Below, one piece after another: positions 10,144 to 20,600 of a DNA stretch of 64,000 nt. The stretch is from Ruminococcus sp. HUN007 (GTDB taxonomy: Bacteria; Bacillota; Clostridia; Oscillospirales; Ruminococcaceae): positions 1 to 64,000 of the forward strand of contig NZ_JOOA01000001.1 of the NCBI RefSeq assembly GCF_000712055.1, read 5' to 3'. A program made the translations under genes and the position numbers. The stretch's first letter is position 1; each line of letters begins with the position of its first letter. The notes beneath the pieces are model-generated. The model ran no database searches, was not told where the DNA came from, and worked only from the letters and a program-made list of their open reading frames with translations.

Positions 10144-12228
10144 TTAATCAAGTTCTGCCGCAAGCAGCTCAGCAAGTTCATCTTCATCAAGTGCATCAAG
10201 ATCTTTATCGTTATCTTTCTTAGCTATAAATTTACTGTAAAGATATGATGCAAAACTGTTCACGGTGTTGTGGTTAAATATATCAGCTATATCAAGCTTG
10301 ACATTCGGAATTGTATTGAACTTTTCAACTATGCTCACTGACATCTCGGAATTGATACCCATCTGCATAAAAGGCATGTCGGCATCAGTTTTATCCTGAG
10401 GAACACCTGTTGCTTCAGCGACCTCGGAAATAATGATTTTCTTCAGATCATCCTCGCTTCTGATCACCGCATCTGAAAGACTGCCGCTCTCCTTTGGTTC
10501 CAGAACATAAACTACTTTTTCAAGTCCGTCAGAAAGATATAATTCTTTAGTTTTCTTGTGCTGTATTTTATCACTCTGCGTTCTCGGAATTGAGTTTTCT
10601 TTTACGATTACGACGCTTTTTACAGGAAGAGAAAAAGTGGAAAGAACTGCTTTTCTGATATTTTCTGCTGCAGCTTTCACCTTTTCTGAAGTAATATTTT
10701 CATTCTTTATTTCCTGAATTATAACAAGGCTGTTTTCTTCACTGTCCGAAGCCGAGAATGCACACGCAGCATAACTAAGTGCCGAATCGCTGCCGGATGC
10801 TACTTCTTCAATATCAGCAGGATAATAGTTCGCACCGTGAATAACTATAAGATCTTTGAAACGTCCGGTAACATAAAGCTCACCGTCTTCGCCCCAGAAA
10901 CCTGCGTCACCGGTGTGAAGAACTCTTCGGCCGTTTCTGTCTTTCTTATACACTGCTTCTGTAGCTTCTTCAGAATCCCAGTACCCTTCTGCCAGAGTAG
11001 GTCCGGCTGCACATATCTCACCGATACGGAGTTCAGGAAGTATCTCTCCGTCCGAATCAGTAATAAACACCTGATTATTCTCTATCGGTACTCCGTTTCC
11101 TATGAGGTATGTATATGAACTGTCGTTTTCATCTTCGACAGCTATACTGCCGCAAAGACGTCCGCTCTCTTCTATCTTTACGATATTTCTTGAAAGTGCC
11201 TCTTTATCAGCCTTTACCCATCCTATAGGATCATCAATATCGTTTACTGTGAGAACAAGGGTCGCCTCAGCCAGTCCGTATCCAGTCCTGATGATATCAT
11301 CTCTCATGCCGAATTTCTTCGCCAGATCAAGAAATGTTATAAATGTACTGAAACGTACAGGTTCGGATCCGCTCAGCATGGATTTCATTGAAGCAAGAGA
11401 GATCTTATCCGGATTTCCGGCATCAAGATTCTTCTTCAGCAGTGTACAGAGAAGTTCAAATGCGAAATTAGGGGCTACTGTATGAGTTCCTCCGAATTCA
11501 CTGATCGCTCTGAACCATTTCATCGGGTCTTTTTTGAATATAAGCGGAGACATAAAGATATTAGTAATGTTGCTGTAAACACTTGTAAGAAGTCCTGCTA
11601 TAAGTCCCATGTCGTGATGATAAGGAAGCCAGCTTACCCACTTGTCTGATCTGACAAAATGCATCTTGCTTTCAATTTCCCGCATATTAGCACTCAGTGA
11701 TTCGTTGGTTACAACAACACCCTTAGGTTCACTTGTGGAACCGGATGTAAACTGCAGAAGTGCGGCATCACCGAAAACCACTTCATTTACAGGTACGCTG
11801 CCTGAAGACATTGAAAAACTGTATACCGGAATCGAATCATACATTTTTTCAGATATCATTTTAAGATTTTCTGACTCTGTATCATTGGTAAGTATGCATT
11901 TTGCTTTGCACCTGCTTATTATTCTTCCGGTTTTTTCAAAATCAGCATCCTTATAAGGAAAATCAAGCGGAACAGCGGATGCTCCTAGCATAGTGCAGCC
12001 GAAAAACGCATAAACTACTTCTATGTTCTGTCTGAAAGCCAGAATGCATTTGTCATTTTTTCCGACTCCTCTGTTCTTAAGAAACCCAGCGTACTTAGAA
12101 GCTGCTTCGTATATCTGCTTAAAGGTAAACTTTTCACTGTCGTTTTCATCAAGATAGATATATGCAACTTCATCCGGAGTTTCAATAGCTCTGTTTTTAA
12201 GCCTTAGTGCAAGTGAATCTGAATACAT
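10144..12228 (-). CDS. Fatty-acyl-AMP ligase fused to an acyl carrier protein (starter loading)
   Basis: 694 residues from the ATG at 12228, chosen because AAGGAG sits just upstream; an in-frame extension to 12336 has no ribosome site and overlaps the preceding gene. FAAL features: LQFTSGSTSEPKGV (about 157-170), SWLPYHHDMGL (199-209), TVAPNFAFEL, GYGLAEATL and the C-terminal GRFKDLIVIHG. The HHDMGL and VAPNFAFEL motifs mark the FAAL branch, not aryl-CoA or salicyl-AMP ligases. A carrier protein follows with Ppant serine 627 in GINSEMS. The last ~20 residues are acidic and helical (DALDEDELAELLAAEL), a docking tail typical of PKS carrier proteins. Role: activate a fatty or related acid as acyl-AMP, load it on the ACP and pass it to the KS at 17641-25275. 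Chain length is not readable from the sequence. Confidence 0.9.
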   Translation of the reverse strand: MYSDSLALRLKNRAIETPDEVAYIYLDENDSEKFTFKQIYEAASKYAGFLKNRGVGKNDKCILAFRQNIEVVYAFFGCTMLGASAVPLDFPYKDADFEKTGRIISRCKAKCILTNDTESENLKMISEKMYDSIPVYSFSMSSGSVPVNEVVFGDAALLQFTSGSTSEPKGVVVTNESLSANMREIESKMHFVRSDKWVSWLPYHHDMGLIAGLLTSVYSNITNIFMSPLIFKKDPMKWFRAISEFGGTHTVAPNFAFELLCTLLKKNLDAGNPDKISLASMKSMLSGSEPVRFSTFITFLDLAKKFGMRDDIIRTGYGLAEATLVLTVNDIDDPIGWVKADKEALSRNIVKIEESGRLCGSIAVEDENDSSYTYLIGNGVPIENNQVFITDSDGEILPELRIGEICAAGPTLAEGYWDSEEATEAVYKKDRNGRRVLHTGDAGFWGEDGELYVTGRFKDLIVIHGANYYPADIEEVASGSDSALSYAACAFSASDSEENSLVIIQEIKNENITSEKVKAAAENIRKAVLSTFSLPVKSVVIVKENSIPRTQSDKIQHKKTKELYLSDGLEKVVYVLEPKESGSLSDAVIRSEDDLKKIIISEVAEATGVPQDKTDADMPFMQMGINSEMSVSIVEKFNTIPNVKLDIADIFNHNTVNSFASYLYSKFIAKKDNDKDLDALDEDELAELLAAELD

Positions 12229-12247
12229 TGTAATACTCCTTTTATTA

Positions 12248-15106
12248 TCATATTTCCCCGAATTCCGTATCATCATCATTATTTTCTGCAAGCTTTTCGT
12301 CGATAGATGCTGCGATTGCTTCAAGTGTTGGATCATTGTACATTTCCTTGAGCGATAGTTCTATATCATACTGTTTCTTGACAACTGTCAGCAGATGCGT
12401 TGCAAGAAGGCTGTCACCGCCTGCCTGGAAGAAACTCTGGTTGATACCTACTTCCTTTACGCAAAGAATTTCTTTCCAGAGTTCTGCGATCTTCTTTTCA
12501 GTTTCTGTTTTCGGAGGTACAAGTTCAATATTGTTTTCTTCGGAAACAAGTTCTGTTATTTTATCCTTGTCTGCTTTTCCGTTCTTGTTAAGCGGAATTT
12601 TATCAAGGAATATTATTTTTTCAGGTACCATGTATTCAGGCAGCTGTCCTGAAAGATAATATTTAAGTGCATTTACTGAAAGTGCTTCGTTTATATTCTT
12701 TTCTGACGCTTCAATAAACATAAAAACGGATTTTTCTATTGTTCTGCAGGTAACTTTTCTGAAACCGGCATCTGCAAAGTATTCACACATTTTCTCCGGC
12801 GGAACTATCGGATTTTTTGATACCGGACGATTTTCTTCAGTAAAACGTTCAAATCCGTTTTCTATAACAGCTGCAGTAATTCCGGAAACAGGAGGCATTT
12901 CCTTAAGATCGGTTACAAAAGCAGTACCGTTTTTCTTAAGCATATCCTTTATAATGAAAACTGCATGAGGAATATCTTCTTTTGTATGAAAATCATTTAC
13001 TGAAATTACCATATCAAAAGAATTTCTTAATTCTTCCGGAACATACTCCTTTATTATTTCAAAACTGCAGTCTTCATCTGCAAGATTCTGTTTTGCCTGT
13101 GCGATAAAGAATTCTGATGAATCGATAAGAGTAAGTGAAACATCCGCATCGCTTACCTTTTCAAGCAGGTACTTAGCAAGAAGCCCTGTTCTGGCACCTG
13201 TAAATGCAATGTTCATATTCATTCCGTCATCATCATACTTATCGTTTATCCTGTCGGCGATAATATCAATGCTCTTCAGTATTCCTGGTTCTTGCGCTGA
13301 AAGCTTCTCAGGTGACAGCACCTCATCTTTCAGCATATCAGCTTTATCGCGGGTCCCCTTCAGGATATCAGCTATAAAATCAGCTTTTTCGATAATTTCC
13401 TTAAAAGCTTCATACACCTCTTTATCAGGTGTAATATCAAAGCGATCACCAGCAGTTATTATTCCGTCTTCAAGTTTAATTATTCCGTCATTTTTCAGAC
13501 TTTCGATCCAGTAATCATAAAGATTTCTGTGTTCAGGAACAAATCCAAGACTGGTAAAATGATCGTCAATGTTCACCCTGATACTGCAGTCTTCAATACC
13601 AAGGATCTTCTTTATTACAAAACCGTTTACCTGCTTCTGTGCTGCAAGAATATCTGTATTATCGCTTTCAGTGCTTAAGATCTCCGGAACGCATTTAGAA
13701 CCGTCATTTGCTTCAACAACGACCGATGCAAGATACTGTCTTGTGCTGTTCTGCACCATTACAGAATGTGCATTTTTAACGCTTTCATGAGCAAGAAGCT
13801 TTCCGGTTATCTCACCAAGCTCAACACGGAAACCGCCGAACTTGACCTGATCATCAAGTCTGCCGAGAAATTCGATATTACCGTCCGGCCAGTACATTCC
13901 TTTGTCGCCTGTTCTGTACCAGCGCTCACCGGAATCTGTTATAAAACGCTCTGAAGTAAGGTCAGGCGAATTTATATATCCTTTTGCAAGACCTTTACCG
14001 CCAATAAGAATCTCACCTGGTTCATTATCTTCACAGTCTGTGAGATCTTCCTTTACTATTCTGTATTTCTGATTATAAAGAGGAACGCCATAAGGAACAG
14101 ACTTCCAATCCGGATCAGTATTGTTTCCGGCATCAAAATAATTTGACCAGATTGAAGCTTCTGTTGCACCGCCAAGAGCAATCATACGTGCACTGCTGTT
14201 TTTCTCACGGAATTTATTAACAAGTGACGGATATACCCAGTCACCGGAAACCATAGCAAGTTTCAGTTTTCCTGCTGCTTCATTTTCTGTATCGGCACAG
14301 ATAAGCATTTCAAAAAGCATAGGTACAGAGTTCCATACCGTTACATTTTCATGTGCCATAAATGTTTTCCAGAGGCCGGCTTCCTTTTTCATTCCACGGT
14401 CAGAAATGACCACTTTCCCTCCGACAGAAAGAAGTCCGAACACGTCATATACTGAAAGGTCAAAGTCTATTTCGGAAACAGCAAATACCGCATCATTCCT
14501 GCTTACTCCGAAACGCTCATTTATATCTGCAATAGTATTATGAGCAGCATAGTGCTGAATCTCAACGCCCTTCGGTGTACCTGTCGTACCGGAAGTGAAG
14601 ATGATATAGGCTGAAGAAGCAACTGGAATTTCTGTATAAGACTCTTCCGCTTCACTTGTTTCTGCTTCTGACGGAGTTATTGTCTTTATGTTCAGTTTTT
14701 CAAAAAACACCTTATTTTCTTCTGAAGTAACCGCACCGCTGATATTAGCTTTTTCGCATATAAATTTTCTTCTTTCATCAGGTACTGAAGAACTCATCGG
14801 CAGATAAGTGCAGCCAGCAGCAAGTATGCCCATTATCGCGCTGATATATTCTGCACTCTTTTCAATAACGACTGCTACTATATCTCCGGGTTTAAAACCT
14901 TTTTTCTTAAGCTGACTGCTGTATCGGAGTGCTTTATCAGCGATCATTCCGTAAGTAAAATATTCATATTCACCGTTACCGTCACGCTGAGCAACCGCTA
15001 TACGTACCGGATCTTCCGCTGCATTGCGGAAAAAGTCTTCATGAAGAAGCTTCTCAGGAATATCATGATCTGTCTGATTAACCTTTTTTCTTATTTCACT
15101 TAACAT
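12248..15106 (-). CDS. NRPS A-(MT-like)-PCP protein, cysteine-type adenylation domain
   Basis: 952 residues from ATG 15106 (GGAGG 6 nt upstream; an in-frame TTG at 15130 lacks this). It starts directly with an adenylation domain: IIFTSGTTGTPKG, FDLSVYDVFG, WNSVP, SGDW, LGGATEASIW, YRTGD and GGFRVELGE. Pocket residues read D-L-Y-N-x-S-L-I-W, as in the cysteine domains of Irp2 and PchE/F. Between A8 and the A10 motif (NKNGKADKD) is a ~340-residue methyltransferase-like insertion whose SAM loop reads TGARTG instead of GxGxG, so catalysis is doubtful; epimerase-like or inactive roles are possible. PCP serine is in AGGDSLLATH (about 899). There is no condensation domain; the C-terminal Cy of the 2544-residue synthetase is the obvious partner. 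The C terminus is acidic, suited to docking on a TubC domain. Confidence 0.92.
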   Translation of the reverse strand: MLSEIRKKVNQTDHDIPEKLLHEDFFRNAAEDPVRIAVAQRDGNGEYEYFTYGMIADKALRYSSQLKKKGFKPGDIVAVVIEKSAEYISAIMGILAAGCTYLPMSSSVPDERRKFICEKANISGAVTSEENKVFFEKLNIKTITPSEAETSEAEESYTEIPVASSAYIIFTSGTTGTPKGVEIQHYAAHNTIADINERFGVSRNDAVFAVSEIDFDLSVYDVFGLLSVGGKVVISDRGMKKEAGLWKTFMAHENVTVWNSVPMLFEMLICADTENEAAGKLKLAMVSGDWVYPSLVNKFREKNSSARMIALGGATEASIWSNYFDAGNNTDPDWKSVPYGVPLYNQKYRIVKEDLTDCEDNEPGEILIGGKGLAKGYINSPDLTSERFITDSGERWYRTGDKGMYWPDGNIEFLGRLDDQVKFGGFRVELGEITGKLLAHESVKNAHSVMVQNSTRQYLASVVVEANDGSKCVPEILSTESDNTDILAAQKQVNGFVIKKILGIEDCSIRVNIDDHFTSLGFVPEHRNLYDYWIESLKNDGIIKLEDGIITAGDRFDITPDKEVYEAFKEIIEKADFIADILKGTRDKADMLKDEVLSPEKLSAQEPGILKSIDIIADRINDKYDDDGMNMNIAFTGARTGLLAKYLLEKVSDADVSLTLIDSSEFFIAQAKQNLADEDCSFEIIKEYVPEELRNSFDMVISVNDFHTKEDIPHAVFIIKDMLKKNGTAFVTDLKEMPPVSGITAAVIENGFERFTEENRPVSKNPIVPPEKMCEYFADAGFRKVTCRTIEKSVFMFIEASEKNINEALSVNALKYYLSGQLPEYMVPEKIIFLDKIPLNKNGKADKDKITELVSEENNIELVPPKTETEKKIAELWKEILCVKEVGINQSFFQAGGDSLLATHLLTVVKKQYDIELSLKEMYNDPTLEAIAASIDEKLAENNDDDTEFGEI

Positions 15107-15107
15107 T

Positions 15108-16161
15108 TTAATCCTCCAGTAAAGTTTCAATCGAATCTATTTTAAGATCAGCGAGAATATCGTTGATTATCTCTGTACTGTCATACGCATTTTCATAGAA
15201 TTCCTTAACTACTTTTTTCGAAATAACGCCCTTTCTAACCTGTTCGGATAATTCCTTGTCAACGTAGTTTACAGTTTTGTTTCTGTACGCAAGATATGAC
15301 CACAGATGAGCAAGCTTGCATCCGGACGCTATGTATGTGGACGACATTGTTTTCATTGGTTTCCAGTCCATTTCCTTTGTGATATAGTCAATCATCTCCA
15401 TCGGCTTATAAGGAAAATACTGATACATGAAAACTCCCTTTACCCCATCCGGAAATAGTTCTTCCGGAAAATAGTCAATAATGTCCGGCGCTTTTTCCGA
15501 ACTTATTTTCCTTGCTTTATCAACGCTTTCCCTTATCATTTCACGAATAGCTTCTCTTTTTACTATTCGTTTAGGATCTGTTTCAAAGCTTTCCCCCATA
15601 CCGACTACCTGTTCAGGATTATGTCCTGAGAATACCATCGGAGCACCATGTTCTAGAGCGAAATCAGCAGCAGCTCTTATCATGAAGCGGCCGCAGTAAT
15701 TGCATATATGGCCGAATCCGCCATCCTTCAGTTCCTTTGAAGTAAAGAGAAACCTGAAATATCTTCTCATTACATCTTCATCGAACTTGTTTACATGCAG
15801 CGGCATATCCAGCTTTCTGCAGATATTTTCAGCTCCTTCAAACGTCTGATTGTACTCATAATGTATGTCGTTGATAAAACCTATAAGTCTTAAACCATAT
15901 TTTCTGCGAAGCGTGCATGCAAGATAAGCACTGTCCTTACCGCCGCTCATCATTACTACACCGTCATATTTTTCGCCTTTGCCCTTGTGCTGGTTTATCG
16001 TGTCCTCAAAAACATTTTTAAGCAGCATCCAGTCCGGTTCACGTTCTTTCTGGGCAAGACGGCAAAGTGAACATATTCCCTTCTGGTCAAGAATGATGTT
16101 ACTGTTTAAATCCTCTTGTATATAGCAGCGCTTGCATCGCCTGTCAGTAAAAAAAATTCAA
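15108..16161 (-). CDS. PP-loop ATPase, N-acetyl-sugar amidotransferase/AANH-like, frameshift near start
   Basis: About 350 residues after repair. The PP-loop motif SGGKDSAYLACTLRRKYG binds ATP; the family adenylates a carbonyl oxygen to allow attack by nitrogen or sulfur. Upstream of the first in-frame ATG (16028) the frame stays open and encodes CKRC and CSLC pairs, a zinc-knuckle N terminus typical of WbpG-like amidotransferases, plus an internal CNYCGRF. The likely start is TTG 16161, 8 nt after AAGGAGG; it joins the frame only if the eight-A run at 16149-16156 is one base shorter. It lies 1 bp from the next gene in the NRPS operon. PP-loop proteins of this type are not standard in yersiniabactin-like pathways; a tailoring step forming an amidine, amide or thioamide is inferred, not shown. 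Confidence 0.75.
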
Positions 16162-16174
16162 TCAGAGCTCCTCC

Positions 16175-16844
16175 TTATAACCAATTTCTGAATTCTGAAA
16201 TATATCCCCTGATATTTCTGCTTTCATATGAACAAACCTGACACTCCGAACATATTCCGGCAGAATATTCATTATCACACAGTGATAAAAAATGAAGTTT
16301 TCCTCGCTGTTTTGTCTTCCACAGACAATCTGAAAAATCATACATTTTCATTTTCTCTGTAAGACCTTTTCCGGTATACTTTAAGAAAGCTTCCTTCAGG
16401 CTCCACAGACCTGAACAGTACATATAAGGATCCGAAGAAAGTGAAATCAGTTTTTTCTCATTACTGCTCATCGCAAAATCCATTACTGAATCCAGATGAG
16501 TTATCCTGTCCTGAATATCAATACCTATTTCAGACGAAGAAAGACCGCAGCATACCGCTCCTCTGCAATGTGAGAGGCTGAAAAAAAGACTTTTTTCATT
16601 ATCAAAATAAGGTTTTTCCAGTGTCGGCACATACTACAGCGGGCATATCTCTGCTGTTTCTTTCTTTATAAAAGGAATAAAACAGAAGGAAGTATACTGC
16701 GATACAATTTTTCATATCAGATGGTTTAATGTAGCTGTATGCTTTTTTTATACGGCTTTCAGGAAGGAAACTCATCATGAAAGTGAGTTCATGATCTGTG
16801 AGCTCCTCAGTTCCTGATGCCGTCAGGATATTTACAAAACTCAT
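16175..16844 (-). CDS. Sfp-type 4'-phosphopantetheinyl transferase, one frameshift
   Basis: About 222 residues after repair. It transfers phosphopantetheine from CoA to the serine of carrier proteins; six such serines are encoded in this cluster. Motifs: HCRGAVCCGLS, GIDIQ (magnesium-binding aspartates) and WSLKEAFLKYTGKGL, matching the Sfp signature. The start ATG overlaps the thioesterase stop (ATGA at 16841-16844). A T5 run at 16613-16617 breaks the frame after ADTGK; with four bases, ADTGK joins PYFDNEKSLFF in frame. The gene is needed for the pathway, so a real inactivation would matter unless another PPTase exists. Confidence 0.85.
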
Positions 16845-17620
16845 GCGCTCTGTCCGGCTTTATTTTCAAGTGCAGCATTTATCCTCTTCTTAAGCATGGT
16901 AACATATTGCGAACCGAGATTGAAAAGGAAGAAATGATTTCCCTCAAATTCGCGCTTTTTCAGATATGCTGTCGTTACATTATTCCAGTCATCAAGCATA
17001 TTAAAGGCTGCGTCATGATCAAGTGTACCTGCATACGCATATACCGGAACACTAATCATCTCACCGTTATAGTTGAATGATTCATTAAGCTTATAGTCAT
17101 TTCGGATATGCGGTATAAGATATTTCATGAGTTCTCTGTTTTTCAGAACGTTTTCAGGCGTTCCTCCCATTATCGTCAGCTCATTTATTAGCGCATCATC
17201 ATCCATGCTTGTATTGAATCTGTCAGGCAGATGAACGCACGGAGAGTGTCTGCCTGATACAATCAGTATTTCAGGACTGTTCATATTTCTTTTTTCCATT
17301 TCATATGCTGTCCTGAAAGCTACTGCCGCTCCCATGCTGTGACCGTAAAATACGATTCTTCTTCCGTCAGCAAACCGATCAACTGCTTCCGCAGCAAGTT
17401 CAGAAAGCTTTGTCATATCATAGATGTATTTTTCCCCCATACGGCAGCCTTTACCCGGAAGTTCTACTGGTACGAAAACTGTATTGTAATCGGACTGAAG
17501 CTGCCATTTTCTATACACTGCAGCGGATCCGCCTGCGTGATGAAAACAGAAAATCATAACTGCGTCTTTTCCGGCTTTCCCAAACTTATTGAACGGAAAC
17601 CAGTTTTCAAAATCATTCAC
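16841..17620 (-). CDS. Type II thioesterase (YbtT/GrsT-like)
   Basis: 259 residues, alpha/beta hydrolase. MIFCFHHAGGSAAVYRKW near the N terminus is typical of external NRPS thioesterases; the nucleophile is the serine in YGHSMGAAVAFR, with a late aspartate in GTLDHDA and the histidine in EGNHFFLFN. Its role is editing, removing misloaded or stalled acyl groups from carrier domains. It sits 20 bp after the PKS-NRPS gene and overlaps the PPTase start by 4 nt. Confidence 0.93.
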   Translation of the reverse strand: MNDFENWFPFNKFGKAGKDAVMIFCFHHAGGSAAVYRKWQLQSDYNTVFVPVELPGKGCRMGEKYIYDMTKLSELAAEAVDRFADGRRIVFYGHSMGAAVAFRTAYEMEKRNMNSPEILIVSGRHSPCVHLPDRFNTSMDDDALINELTIMGGTPENVLKNRELMKYLIPHIRNDYKLNESFNYNGEMISVPVYAYAGTLDHDAAFNMLDDWNNVTTAYLKKREFEGNHFFLFNLGSQYVTMLKKRINAALENKAGQSA

Positions 17621-17640
17621 AATGATCTGTCCTTTCGTAT

Positions 17641-20600
17641 TTACAATTCATTCCAGTTATCAGACAAAGCAAGTTTTCTGATAAATGAAACATAGGTTTC
17701 AAACATTTCATTAATTTTATCAGGTTCAAATAATTCTTCAACATAGTCCCATATAAGGACGAGTTCGCCGTTTCTTACCAGAGCCTGATGATCAAGTGCT
17801 ACCTGAGGTGTCTGACTTATCGCATAAAGTTCTTTCGTAACACTGAATACTTCATCATCTTCAGCGGAATCAAGATTTCCGAAAAGCTCACTGGTGAAAA
17901 CCACAGGCATTACAGCACTGAAAATATTGTTTCCGGAAAATCTCTTCAGCAGATCAAGTCCGTTATAAGTCCTGTACTCAGCCGCTTTCATAAGAAGATC
18001 ATGGACCGCTTCGGTTTCCTTTATAAAACTTCCTTCAGCATGATAAGGAACAAGAGTTAAGTTTGTAAAGTCACCAAGCAGCTTTGAAACTTCTCTGTTC
18101 AGAGGCAGACGGTTATAAAGAGTAAGATTGAGTGAAAACTCTTCTGAACCACCAAATTCTGAAATTATCTTCATGTAAGCAGTGCAAACTGCCGCTGAAG
18201 CAGTAACTCCTGTTACTTTCAGCCTCTCATTGAGTTTAAGTGTCAGATCACGGTCAAGCACGTATCGCTTTCTTGAAAAATGAGGTTTCTTTACGCTGTC
18301 CGGAGATACACGGTAAGGAAGTGCCGGTGCAGGCGGAAGTAACGGAGAATTTTTCTCCCAGTATTCGCATGCTTCGCGGTAATAATCCTTCTGTTTCAGC
18401 CATTCATCTTTTTCAAGAACATACTGTCTGAACGTATAATCAGGGAAATCCACCTTTTTGCCGCTGTACAGACTATAGATCTGACTTATCATCATATTTG
18501 CACTCCAGCCGTCAAGCAGCATGCAGTCAAAACTGAAATGCACAACAGTTCTGCCATCGTCAGTCCTGCTTACAGATACATCAAACATTGGCCATTTTCC
18601 TGTTTCATAAACAAAAGCCTTGTTTTCTTCGCGATATTTTTCAAGTTCTGTTAAAGTCAGTTTTCTCTGAACTATCCTGTAATACGGAACTTCCTCAAGC
18701 GGTACCTGAGTTCCGTCATCCAGAACAACAGACTGAAGTATATCATGATTATCAATCATCGTATTGACTGCTTTCTCAAGTTTCGCCACATCAAGATCAT
18801 TCCATTCGAGTTCAGCGTAATAATGTGCGCTTGTGCCGCCAAGTTCATAATCAGATGATCTTCCGAGAAGATAAGCTTTCTGTACAGGTGTAAGCGGATA
18901 AGCATTTTCTGAATAATACTTTTCCAGTTTTTCTAGACGCTCTTTTTCGGAATCAAGCCATTTTAAGATCACACTTTTCTCTGATTTTATCTGAGCAAGA
19001 AGCTCATCGGTCAGAGCACCTTTAGCAGCACGGAATTTCAGCTTTTCTCCTTCTGAACAGAGCTCTATTCCGAGATCGCGATACTTCTTTACAGGATCAT
19101 ATCGTGAGTTATCTTCATATACCCTCTTAACTACTTTACGCTTTTCTGATGATAACGCTTCTTCCTTTTTGTCCGCTGCATCCGCAAACATAGCAGTTAT
19201 TTCAGACACACTTCGGCTGTTCAGCATTTTGGTGATAGATGGTCTGATTCCGTAAACACTTTCAAGTTCATCGGCGAGATGGATCATTTCAACAGATGAA
19301 ACACCCAGCCTGCCGAAATTATCAGAAGGATGGATATTATTTATTCCAAGGATATTCCTTATAGTCAGAAGTACAGGATCAGCATTATCATCGGTCATAT
19401 CATTCTCAGATATACGTTCTGACCGCTCGTGATATATCGCAGTCAGTCGTCCGGAATCGACTTTACCGTTTCCTGTAACAGGAAGTCTGTCAACAGCAAA
19501 TATATTTTCCGGGAGGAAATAATCCGGAAGATATGCCATAAGAGATTTTTTAATCTCAGAAGCATCTATCTGATCTGATGTTTCAATGAATGCTGCAATT
19601 TTCTTTGCACGGTCGCCTACAGGAAGAACAAATATTCTTTCCCTTATTCCGCATTTTCTGAATGCAGATTCTATTTCAGCAGTTTCTATACGATAGCCGT
19701 TTATTTTGACCTGTCCGTCTTTTCTTCCTAGAAATTCAATAATACCGTCTTCAATATATCTGCCGTAATCGCCGGTGTCATAAACACGTTCACCGGCTGC
19801 TGAAGAATAATAGAAGGAACGTTCGGTGATCTCTTTCTCGTTATAATAACACTCAGCAAGTCCGCGTCCCGCAATATGCAGTCTTCCGCTGACTCTGTCA
19901 GGGCATCTTCTTCCGAATTCATCGAAAATATAGAATCTCTGATTCGCAAGCGGATAACCATAAGGGACTGACTTCCAGTTTTCCTTCAGTTCATGAACAT
20001 CAAAATAATTTGACCATACTGACGCTTCAGTAGCTCCGCCCATACTGGTAAGCTTACAGGACGGAAGTGTCTGCTTTATCTTTTCAGGAAGAGTCATCGG
20101 GATCCAGTCACCGGAAAGTATTACTTTCCTTATGGTGCTGTTCTGAATATTTTTCTTCTTCAGATAATCGGTAAAAATATCCATAAGTGCCGGAACACTG
20201 TTCCATACAGTGACACCGTTCTCCGAAACAAGTGCATACTGTTCCTTAGGATCTATTCTCTGTTCTTCAGTCGGAAGCACCAGAGCACCTCCGGCAGTAA
20301 ACATTCCGAAAATATCATAAACAGAAAGGTCAAAACTTAGTGCTGAAACTCCTATCGCTCTGTCTTTTTCGTTTATACCGTATTTTGAATTTACATCAGT
20401 GACCGTATTCATGGCAGATCCGTGCGCGATATACACACCCTTCGGAACGCCGGTTGATCCTGATGTATAAATGATATATGCACCGTCTTCAGGAGTAATA
20501 ACTGTTTTTTCAAAGTTTCCGTTGCAGGACTTTATCATTTCCGGAGTAACAGTTTCAAGAACAAGTTCATCCGTATTCCTGTTAGTTATGATCGCAAACG

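Noticed and set aside
10144..12228. Salicyl- or dihydroxybenzoyl-AMP ligase as in yersiniabactin or pyochelin
   Set aside because: The HHDMGL and VAPNFAFEL motifs and the fused ACP mark a fatty-acyl-AMP ligase, and no salicylate or isochorismate synthase gene is present.
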